Shown in pieces: positions 9,437-17,497 of a DNA stretch of 17,497 bases (its first letter is position 1; each line of letters begins with the position of its first letter). The stretch comes from Euperipatoides rowelli (taxonomy: Eukaryota; Onychophora; Udeonychophora; Euonychophora; Peripatopsidae). The stretch is from the NCBI GenBank assembly GCA_003024985.2, contig PXIH01S0011930.1. One strand, given 5' to 3'. Both the position numbers and the translations under genes were made by a program. The notes beneath the pieces are model-generated. The model saw only the letters and a list, made by a program, of their open reading frames with translations, made no database searches and was not told the origin of the DNA.

Positions 9437-12322
9437 ATCAAGAAAGGCTTGATGAGAGAGAGAGAAATTGATGAAAAGTATTGAATTGAGAACATAGAAA
9501 GTGAGATGGAATCTTGGCATTGAGAAGAGAGAGATAGTTATAAGCTTGGCATTGAGAACATTGACAGTGAGGCAGAAGCTTGGCATTGAGAACATAGAGA
9601 GTAAGGCAGAAGCTTGGCATTGAAAACATAGAGATATTAGAGAGTGATGGAAAAGCTTGGCATTGAGAACATTGCGAGTAAGGCAGAAGCTTGGCATTGA
9701 GAACATAGAGAGTGAGGCAGAAGCTTGGCATTGAGAACATAGAGTGTGAGACAGAAGCTTGGCATTGAGAACATAGAGATATTAGAGAGTGATGGAAAAG
9801 CTTGGCATTGAGAACATTGAGAGTAAGGCAAAAGCTTGGCATTGAGAACATTGAGAGTAAGGCAGAAGCTTGGCATTGAGAACATAGATAGTGAGGGAGA
9901 AGCTTGGCATTGAGAACATAGAGAGTGAGGGAGAAGCTTGGCATTGAGAACAAATACAGTGAGGGAGAAGCTTGGCATTGAGAACATAGATAGTGAGGGA
10001 GAAGCTTGGCATTGAGAACATAGAGTGTGAGGCAGAAGATTGGCATTGAGAACATTGAGGGTGAGGCAGAATCTTGGCATTGAGAACATAGAGAGTGAGG
10101 CAGAAGCCAGGCATTGAGACATAGTGAGGGGAAAGCTTGAAATTGAAAACATAGAGAGTGAGGCAGAAGCTTGGCATAGGGAACATAGAGATAGGCAGAA
10201 GCTTTGCATTGATAACATTGAGAGTGAGGCAGAAGCTTGGCATTGAGAACATAGAGAGTGTGGAAGAAGCTTGAGATTAAGAACATTGAGAGTGAGGCAG
10301 TAGCTTGGCATTGAGAACATAGAGAGTGAAGAAGAAGCTTGACATTGAGAACAAAGAGAGAGGCAGAATCATAGCATTGAGAACATAGAGAGTGAGGCAT
10401 AAGCTTGGCATTGAAAACATAGAGAGTGAGCAGAAGCTTGGCATCGAGAACATATAGAGTGAGGTAGAAGCTTGGATTGAGAACATAGAGAGTGAGGCAG
10501 AAGCTTGACATTGAGAACAAAGAGAGTGAGGCAGAAACATGGCATTGAGAACAAAGAAAGTGAGGCAGAGCTTGGCATTGAGAACATAGATTGAGGCAGA
10601 AGCTTGACATTGAGAACATAGAAAATGAGGCAGAAGCTTGGCATTAAGACCATAAAGAATGAGACATGACCTTAGCATTGAGAACATGAAGAGTGATGGA
10701 GAAGCTTGGTATTAAGAACATAGAGAGTGAAGGAGAAGCTTGTCATTGATAACATAGAGAGTTAGCAGAAGCTTGGCATTGAGAACATAGAGATTGAGGC
10801 AGAAGCTTGGCATTGAGAACATAGAGAGTGAGGCCGAAGCTTGGCATTGAGAACATAGAGAGTGGCAGAAGCTTGGCATTGGGTATATAGAGGGTGAGAC
10901 AGAAACTTGGCATTGAGAGCATAGAGAGTGAGAGAGAAGCTTGGCATTGGGAACATAGAGAGTGAGGCAGAAGCTTAGCATTGAGAACAAAGAGAGTGAA
11001 GCAAAAGCTTGGCATTGAAAACATAGAGAGTAAGGCAGAAGCAATGGCTTTGAGAACTTAGAGAGTGAGGCAGAAGTTTAGCTTTGAGAACATAAAGAGT
11101 GAGGAAGAAGTTTGGCATTGAGAAAATAGAGAGTGAGGCAGAATTTTGACATTGAGAACTTAGAGAGTGAGACAGAAGCTTGGCATTGACAACATAGAGA
11201 GTGAAGCAGAAGCTTGGCATTGAGAACATAGAGACAGGCAGAAGTTTGGCATTGATAACATAGAGAGTGAGGCAGAAGTTTGCATTGAGAACAAAGAGAG
11301 TGAGGCAGAAGTTTGGCATTGAGAACATAGAGAGTGAACAGAAGCTTGGCATTGAGACATTGAAAGTGAGGCAGAAGCTTGGCATTGAGAACATAGGGCG
11401 AGAGGCAGAACTTTGGCATTGAGAACATAGTGAATGAGGCAGAAATTTGACATTGAGAACATAGAGAGTGAGGCAGAAGTTTGGCATTGAGAATATAGAG
11501 AGTGAGACAGAAGTTTGTTATTGGGAACATAGTGAGGCAGAAGCTTGGCATTGAGATCAGAGAGTGAGGGAGAAGCTTAGTATTGAGAACATAGAGAGTG
11601 AGGCAGAAGCTTAGCATTGAGAATATATAGAGGGAGGCAGAAGCTTGGCATTGAGAACATAGAGATTGAGTATGAAGGGAGTGAGGAAGAACTTGTCATT
11701 GAGAACATAGAGTGTGAAACAGAAGCTTGCATTGAGAACTTAGAAAGTGATGCATAAGCTTGGCATTGAGAACAGAGAGTGAGGCAGAAGCTTGGCATTG
11801 AGAACATAGAGACAGGCAGAAGTTTGGTAATGAGAATATATAGAGAGGCAGAAACTTGGTGTTGAGAGCATATAGAGTGAGGTAGAAATTTGGTATTGAG
11901 AACATAGAGAGTGAAGCAGAAGCTTGGCATTGATAATATACGAATGAGACAGAAGTTTGTCAATGAGAACATAGACTGAGTGAGGCAGAAACTGGGTATT
12001 AAGAACATAGAGAGGCAGGTAGAAGCTTGGCATTGAGAACATATAGAGTGAGGCAGAAGCTTTGCATTGAGAACATAAAGAGTAAGGCAGAAGCTTGTCA
12101 TTGAGAAAAAAAGTGAGGCAGAAGCTTGGCATTGAGAATACAAAGAGTGAGGCAAATGATTTGCATTGAGAACATAGAGAGTGAGGAAGAAACTTGTCAT
12201 TGAAAACATAGTGTGTGAGACAGAAGCTTGTCATTGAGAACATAGAGGGTAAGGCAGAAGTTTGGCATTGAAAACATAAAAAAGTGATGCAGAAACTTGG
12301 CATTGAGAACATAGAGAGTAGG
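9437..12322. repeat. 34-bp tandem repeat array, about 80 copies
   Basis: The consensus unit on the plus strand is AGAAGCTTGGCATTGAGAAC followed by ATAGAGAGTGAGGC, 34 bases in all, each with a HindIII-type AAGCTT. Units run head to tail with point changes and small indels and no spacers. The most uniform part is about 9600-10100; both edges decay, and 11600-12300 is clearly worn. Higher-order periods are visible: 145 bp (GAGATATTAG at 9631 and 9776) and 102 bp (ATAGATAGTG at 9884 and 9986). Because 34 is 3n+1 and the unit lacks stops in every minus frame, minus-strand frames stay open for up to 393 codons with a 34-residue period. These look like by-products of the repeat, not genes. The plus strand is purine-rich and has stops in every unit. 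Confidence 0.95.
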
Positions 12323-13320
12323 AAAAAAAACTTTGTATGAAATTTTGAAAATCACTTGAAAAATAATAGTGAAAAAGCTTTCGAAAAAAAAAATTGTTCT
12401 TCTTTCATGAATTTTTGTTCTGAGGACACCCTTGAATATAATTGTTTTTAAAAAAAACTATATTTTTTAATATTAAAATGTTGAAATTTTTAATTCTTTT
12501 TTTTTTTATGTCTCAATTCCGAATTCACAAAATTACAAGATAGTATATTTATTTACTTTAACCAATGCTTCTGTTTGCTGCCAGTTTAAAACTGCAGAGG
12601 AGGGGAGTGGTGTTGTAATAGATATTCTGTGTAACAACAGATTACTCTGGAGACAGTCTTTCTATAATTTAAAACGTACAGCAGTTAAAATTTAATTTAA
12701 AACTTTCAGAAAATCACCACGAGGCTTTAGAAAACGGTAAAATTTATTATCAGGTTTATTATAACTACAAATTAGATAATTAAACATTTGAAAAGATTTT
12801 ATCAAAACTAGGGCTAGAACTTTGAAAATGTATAAATTGTTATTACATGTGTGGAAGAAGGAAGCAGAGGATTTGAATAAGTTTCATAATTTTACTACAC
12901 AACTACTGCATTTCCTAAGCTTATTAAAATAGATTTATTTTTATATCGATTCTTATTTTCTTATGGTAGCCTACTGCTTCTTGAAATTGAAAATTCTCAA
13001 AATGTTGATACTTTTTTTTTTTACATAGCTGCTGATTTTTTTTTTTTTTTTTTTAATATCTCAAGGGAAAACATACTATAAATAGTAGATTTCAATAAAT
13101 ATAAAAGGCAAATTGAAATTGGTTTTTTTTAGGCAAGAAATGAAGAAAAACCTTGAATTTTGCAAATGAGAAATAAAATTTGAATTAATCTNATGGTCAA
13201 ATAACTCCCAATTGATAAATGTATTTATTATAGGTATAATAATAATAATTTTCATTTTTAATTATCACTTCCTAAAGAGGTTTTTTTTTTTTCAAATATA
13301 AAAATATATGCTTGAGATTA
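12323..13320. other. AT-rich non-coding DNA, no gene seen
   Basis: No coding frame, RNA gene or organised repeat was recognised. The stretch has several T homopolymers (for example near 13010-13022 and 13037-13054) and an N at 13192. Confidence 0.6.
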
Positions 13321-13587
13321 AAATTTTAGGTCAGATTCCGTTATCTGCCCACCAACATAATTAACGTTAGGAGTCACACGACAACTAAAACATTTTGGCC
13401 TGTGGATTAATATTTTTTCTCACTGATTTTAGTATAACTTTCTTTACAGTCCTAGCCTTACCGTAACCCTGAACCCTAGGATAATCTAGAGGTGAAATAA
13501 TCTTTTGCTAAGCGACGATCTAGATAATTTCAACTTACTACTGTAGGCCATATCGGTGGTCAGATAGCAGAATCTGACCAAATTTTA
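13321..13587. mobile_element. MITE-like non-autonomous DNA transposon with 25-bp TIRs
   Basis: The terminal inverted repeats are 13329-13353 and 13555-13579, both GGTCAGATTC-type, agreeing at 22 of 25 positions. The element between their outer ends is 251 bp and has no coding capacity. The same eight bases, AAATTTTA, lie just outside each end (13321-13328 and 13580-13587), consistent with an 8-bp target-site duplication. An 8-bp duplication is typical of hAT elements and is also seen in Merlin and P elements; the TIR start does not decide between them for me. The interior contains the segment that recurs inverted at 3076-3180. The AT-only flank weakens the duplication evidence somewhat. Confidence 0.7.
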
Positions 13588-14610
13588 TGTTGATATGAAA
13601 AATCTTATAGCATTTAGAATATTCTGAAAAATGTGTGTCATCAAAACATGTTAACAATCATATGTGTCATCAATGAAAAACACAGTAATCTCATATATGC
13701 CTAAAATTAAATTTCATATTGATATGAAACATCCTCTAACATTTACAATCCTCTGGAAAGATGTGTCTACCATAGATGATGTCATCAAAACATGCTAAGA
13801 TTAAATTTTGACCTCAATTAAAGATGAAGAACATCTCATATCGATGATGTCATCAAAACATTCTAAGAGTGCCATTTGACATCACTAAAAGATGCAATAC
13901 ATTTAATTTTTGCTTAAAATTAAATTTTATATCAATATGACAATGCTCTGGAAAGATGTGTCTACCAGAGATGATGTCATCAAAACATGCTAAGATTAAA
14001 TTTTGACCTCAATTATAGATGAAGTACATCTCATATTGATGATGTCATCAAAACATTCTAAGAGTGACATTTGAGATCACTAAAAGATGCNTGATGATGT
14101 CATCAAAACATTCTAAGAGTGACATTTGAGATCACTAAAAGATGCAATACATCTAATTTTTGCTTAAAATTAAATTTTATATCAATATGACAATGCGCTG
14201 GAAAGATGTGTCTACCAGAGATGATGTCATCAAAACATGCTAAGATTAAATTTTGACCTCAATTAAAGATGAAGTACATCTCATATTGATGATGTCATCA
14301 AAACATTCTAAGAGTGACATTTGAAATCACTAAAAGGTGCAATACATCTAATTTTTGCTTAAAATTAAATTTTATATCAATATGACAATGCTCTGGAAAG
14401 ATGTGTCTACCATAGATGATGTCATCAAAATATGCTAAGATTAAATTTTGACATCACTTAAAGATGCAAAACATCTCGTATAATATGATTAAAATTAATT
14501 TTAAAGTTATGAAAATTCCTGTAGCATTTTAAAGTTTACTGAAAATTGTGTGAAGTCAACTTATAGCTCTTGACTTCAAACATGCTAACGTTGATATTTT
14601 TTTACTTAAA
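13588..14610. repeat. 195-bp tandem repeat array with GATGATGTCATCA modules
   Basis: Landmarks recur at exactly 195 bp. (C)TCTGGAAAGATGTGTCTACC occurs at 13751, 13946, 14196 and 14391, and GATGATGTCATCA at 13775/13970/14220/14415 and 13843/14038/14288. The one 250-bp step is explained by 55 duplicated bases at the N at 14091. Within a unit, GATGATGTCATCAAAACAT occurs twice, 68 bp apart, suggesting the 195-bp unit grew from three modules of about 65 bp. Diverged copies extend left to the MITE edge and right to about 14600, where ATGAAAATTCCTGTAGCATTTT mirrors the left-edge sequence near 13597. No coding potential. Confidence 0.9.
14037..14145. other. Assembly join: identical 54-bp blocks on both sides of an N
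   Basis: Bases 14037-14090 and 14092-14145 are identical, separated by a single N at 14091. Removing one block and the N restores the 195-bp period of the surrounding array. This is the signature of two overlapping contigs joined without merging. Confidence 0.85.
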
Positions 14611-14896
14611 AAATAATTCTGATTTAAAAATCTGACATGAAAAAGTTGATATTTATTATTTAAAAATATTGTCAAATTTTATCATGGAACATCCCCTTTA
14701 AGACTGCTTCAAACTAACAAAATGGAAAAGACTGAGAACTTAAAAATACATCTTCCAACCCTACAAGGGTGATTGGAACCAAATTAGTCAATATTTTAGG
14801 GGTCTGCTCATAAAGAGATATCAGATATTTAGAGGGGGGGGACACAAAGTACCCTCTATAGATATAAATAGAAATGAAGATGTAAAAATGTATATG
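14611..14896. other. AT-rich non-coding DNA between array and retroelement
   Basis: No gene or repeat unit was recognised. It includes a run of 8 G near 14834. No reverse-transcriptase-like sequence is visible on the minus strand, although that is where one would be expected after the endonuclease that ends at 14897. Confidence 0.5.
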
Positions 14897-15850
14897 TTAA
14901 AAATCAACTGGAATTTTGAACCAATTTTGCAAACCCTCAAGCCCATCAACCTCTCCAAATGCCCTCCCAGCCAATTCCCTAATATTATCCAAAAACAAAT
15001 CATAATTTACTTCCTTTAAACCCCTCACCTTTTCTTCCATCTTATTTCCAAAATTTTCCAAACCCCATTTCTTTTTAATATTCCAACCTCCCATCCTTCT
15101 TTCAATTTCCCTATTTATTATATTCTTCACTTTACTTTTATCCCTTACAGTAATCAAAATATGATCAAATACACAATCTTTTTCATCCTCATCCCATGCT
15201 TTCATTTCTTCCATATTACCCTACCATTCCCTACCCAATAACACACAATGTAAAACCTTATTCTGACATCCTCTATTATAAGTTATCACCCCTATACAAA
15301 AAAATTACTTAAATTTTCTATAACCAACTCCATACTAAAACAAAACTCCTTTAATAACTTACCATTATCATTATCCTCCCCCTCAAACTCCTCAATATGC
15401 CCATTAAAATCCTCCATTAATAAAATATTATAACCCTTACTTCTATATTCCTTTATATCCTCCCTTAAACCCTTTAAAAAATCCCTATTCCAAATTAAAT
15501 TATTCTTATCATTAACAGATAAATAAACCACCTCAAAACTACTTTCAAATCCCCTATCCTTACCAAAACACACAAATATTCCTTATCATTTCTAATCTCA
15601 CACTCATTTCCTACCAAATACCCATCTATCCAAACTCCAATCCCCCCCCCCTTTTTTTCCTCCAATTCCCTATTATTTCTAAACCAAATCCCCTCCCTTA
15701 AAAATGATATCTCCTCTCCCCTCAAATGCATTTCTACTACCCCCAAAATGCATTTCCACTACCCCAAAATACATAACTTCTCCTCCTTACAAATTTTCAT
15801 TAAATCATCCCATTTATCCTCCCTCCTCCCTCCCTGCATATTAATAAATC
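14897..15850 (-). pseudogene. LINE AP-type endonuclease (EEP domain) remnant
   Basis: The minus strand encodes the exonuclease-endonuclease-phosphatase fold that nicks target DNA to start LINE insertion. In order: INMQGG (the N-terminal Asn motif, near 15845), KWDDLMKICKEEKLCILG, VVEMHLRG (catalytic Glu), FLREGIWFRNN with GGGIGVW, FEVVYLSVND, LLMEDFNGHI (canonical GDFNgHi, Gly changed to Glu; Asp and Asn kept), DNDNGKLLKEFC, and DEDEKDCVFDHILITV (the terminal Asp-His pair, near 15165). The catalytic residues that can be placed are mostly retained. Breaks include an indel after INMQGG, a 22-bp tandem duplication with a stop at about 15724-15766, a shift near 15500-15570 and stops near 15290 and 15220. 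About 70 residues follow the Asp-His pair before the stop at 14897. Confidence 0.75.
15724..15766 (-). repeat. 22-bp tandem duplication inside the endonuclease
   Basis: ATGCATTT(C/C)(T/C)ACTACCCC occurs twice, with ATGCAT at 15726 and 15748. The two copies differ by one substitution and by one C in the C run. The duplicated part encodes VVEMH, containing the catalytic Glu; the 5' copy in coding order reads into a stop. Confidence 0.75.
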
Positions 15851-15959
15851 CAATCCCTAAACTCCCCTCTACCTTTTTCTTTTTTTCTCTTAAAAATATG
15901 CCTCTCCCTTTCCCTCTTATCAACATTTCAATACTCCTTCCCCTACCCCTTTTCCCTTA

Positions 15960-17275
15960 TTTTTCCACTCAACCTCTTTAATTTCTCACCCATAAAAATG
16001 TATCCTCTACTATTTAATAACATCCCACCACTTCTAAAACAATCTCTACTTAACCCTCACACAAATCCTCAAAAAACACCCCCTCTCTTATACATAAAAT
16101 CTCTAATATCCCTATTCAAACTTACTTCTCTAACTTGTAACTCTCTCCCCTCATCATATATAGGCAATACACCCTCCCCATCCAAAACTCCTTTGCATAA
16201 TCTTTAGCCACTATAATTAAACTCCTCATTCTCTCCAAACAAACCCTTTCATCCAAATTAAACAATTATCTTGTTCTTCCTATAATAATTACTTCTTCCC
16301 CTCTAACACTTTTTGTTAGAACCTTTAATAAATTAAATAAATTCTCCCCCACCAATGTTAATCTACATCTATTCACTCTACCCTCCCTGCACCAAAAATC
16401 CCCTGCCCCCATAATTCTTTCATCCCCTAATAAACCTCACCTTTTTTTCTCCTTATAACTCCCTCCTCCCCTACCTTTTTACTTTCCTCTAAATTCCCTG
16501 ACTCTTAAATAAATTTCTCCATTTCCCTCTTAATTAAATAACATGCCTTTACATACCTATTCATTCCAAATTCCTCCGCCATTAAACTACCTGTTTCATC
16601 AATACTTATTCCACAAATAATACGTTATATAATATCACTAATATCCCCTTCTTCCAATTCATCTAATATAACACTTTCAATATCCTTTTGTAAAACCCCC
16701 TCCTTCTTCTCTATATCTTCTTTACTTAAAAACTTTTCTTCTATTACACTCCTTTTCCCAATTTAATGTTCAGAGAATTCAACTCATTCTCAATTCTTTC
16801 TATCATATTTTTCATTCATCCCCCCTTCATTTATCTTACTTTGTTCTGTGCCATAACCACTATTAATCCTAATCCTAATCCTCCACTTTTTCTTCACTCT
16901 TTTTATTCCCCTTCATCTACCTCTCTTTACCCATAAAATTCATCCTTTCACTTAACTTCTCAATCCCCCCCCTTACATATTTCCACATTTCTCTTAATAT
17001 CCCTATAACTTTTCAAATTCCCCATACAAATACCACAAAACCACATACCTTTACTCCCCTCTCTACCCAACCCACACACTTCATGTGATACCATACATCA
17101 CAATATCACATTGTATCATATCCCTTGTCCCTAATATCCTACATTCCTTCCCACATCTCCTAATACTCCCCTCCAAAACCTCTTTATTTTTTTCTTCCCT
17201 TCTTTTTACTCTATTACTCTACTTCCCATTCTTCATTCTTACCCCCCCACCCCCATTTTCACCATTATCCCCCAT
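15960..17275 (-). pseudogene. LINE ORF1 remnant with N-terminal PHD finger
   Basis: The frame opens at Met 17275 (MGDNGENGGGG) and, with one TAG, runs into a C4HC3 zinc finger at about 17155-17026. The order is CGKEC, IQCD, then after a one-base deletion CDVWYHMKCVGW, then after another shift MWFCGIC. The spacing C..C, WYH..C, W.C..C is that of a PHD finger, a fold that often binds histone tails. After it come GNLKSYRDIKRNVEIC and IEKLSERMNFMGKER, then a charged stretch (EEKFLSKEDIEKKEGVLQKD near 16730-16690), probably helical. A later piece, RELQVREVSLNRDIRDFMYK, lies near 16150-16090. The frame changes several times and the C-terminal limit is uncertain. Confidence 0.65.
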
Positions 17276-17278
17276 AAT

Positions 17279-17293
17279 TCATATATATATATA
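17279..17293. repeat. AT microsatellite at the 5' edge of the retroelement
   Basis: A run of AT dinucleotides lies immediately beyond the ORF1 Met codon on the minus strand. The G-free strand character stops right after it, so it marks the element's 5' boundary and could be its insertion site. Confidence 0.75.
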
Positions 17294-17497
17294 GGTTTTA
17301 AAAAAACAAAGAATATCAATAAGTTACAAAAATGTAGAGAGTATGCATTAGCCTCAACCAGAGTCAAGATGTATGCATAGTTTACAATAAATATTTAACT
17401 ATTTAAGACATAGAACAGTTTAACAATTTATAAAAAAACAAAAGCGGAGATTTAGAATAGCGCCCTGTTTTGACATAAGGAATAAAAAGTTTATTGG
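17294..17497. other. AT-rich non-coding DNA, no gene seen
   Basis: Base composition returns to normal here (G is present again on the plus strand). No coding frame or repeat was recognised before the window ends. Confidence 0.5.

Larger units (their letters stand above)
14897..17275 (-). mobile_element. CR1-like non-LTR retrotransposon remnant, PHD ORF1 plus endonuclease, RT missing
   Basis: Read on the minus strand, the element starts beside an AT microsatellite with a Met codon at 17275. It encodes a PHD finger, a lysine- and glutamate-rich ORF1 region and then an AP-type endonuclease, ending at a stop at 14897 without a reverse transcriptase. PHD fingers in ORF1 are known from CR1-like LINEs, which is the basis for the clade guess. 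The coding strand is almost free of C: the plus strand has no G from 17128 to 17293 or in 15421-15480. Surviving codons use AGA/AGG, TTA/TTG and AGT rather than C-containing synonyms. Frameshifts and stops are frequent, so it is inactive. Losing the 3' side is unusual for a LINE, which normally loses the 5' side. Confidence 0.75.

Noticed and set aside
9438-10619. A 393-codon minus-strand frame and overlapping minus frames across 9425-12312 as a Cys-rich repeat protein family
   Set aside because: All three minus frames are open over the same DNA with the same 34-residue period. This follows from a 34-bp unit without stops. Nothing favours one frame, and there is no start context or non-repeat domain.
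9437-12322. CRISPR array
   Set aside because: Units are directly contiguous, with no unique spacers between conserved repeats, and the DNA is eukaryotic in character.
14821-15003. Minus-strand 60-codon frame overlapping the end of the endonuclease
   Set aside because: It is an out-of-phase shadow of the endonuclease linker running into non-coding DNA.
16863-16883. Three copies of TAATCC as a telomeric or satellite tract
   Set aside because: Only three units of a non-canonical hexamer occur, inside the purine-biased ORF1 region; chance or slippage suffices.
15748-17294. Plus-strand frames at 15748-15981, 15998-16207 and 17085-17294
   Set aside because: They are complements of the C-depleted minus-strand LINE, consist of Pro/Ser/Leu/Phe low-complexity residues and have no domain resemblance.

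Overview
This looks like animal nuclear DNA, probably from an invertebrate. It is AT-rich, CpG-poor, contains long homopolymers and four isolated N positions, and holds decayed non-LTR retrotransposons and several unrelated tandem-repeat families. I see no intact host gene, no operon, no tRNA or rRNA and no prokaryotic signal. The species cannot be assigned from sequence alone.

Layout: 1-1239 is featureless AT-rich DNA. 1240-2165 is a worn direct-repeat family whose units carry paired pyrimidine and purine tracts. 2285-2401 is a nearly perfect hairpin, followed by a larger imperfect palindrome (2405-2815) and a cluster of short ACTAACCTTGCT motifs (2871-3690). Inside that cluster, at 3076-3180, lies an old copy of a short DNA-transposon interior. 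4240-6815 (+) is a dead non-LTR retrotransposon with a reverse transcriptase and C-terminal zinc knuckle, broken by frameshifts and stops. 6816-9436 has little beyond a TG microsatellite and a few weak scraps. 9437-12322 is a large tandem array with a 34-bp unit, roughly 80 copies. 13321-13587 is a MITE-like element with 25-bp terminal inverted repeats and an 8-bp direct flank, immediately followed by a 195-bp tandem repeat (13588-14610). 14897-17275 (-) is a second non-LTR element. It has a PHD-finger ORF1 and an AP-type endonuclease, but its reverse transcriptase is missing and its coding strand has almost no cytosine.

No genes here work together as a pathway; this is a repeat-rich, gene-free interval. 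The most unusual items are the cytosine-depleted PHD/endonuclease retroelement, the 34-bp array that is open in all three minus frames, and the MITE abutting a 195-bp array related to a second locus about 11 kb away. I found nothing I would call a new functional system, and the large repeat-derived reading frames should not be taken as genes.
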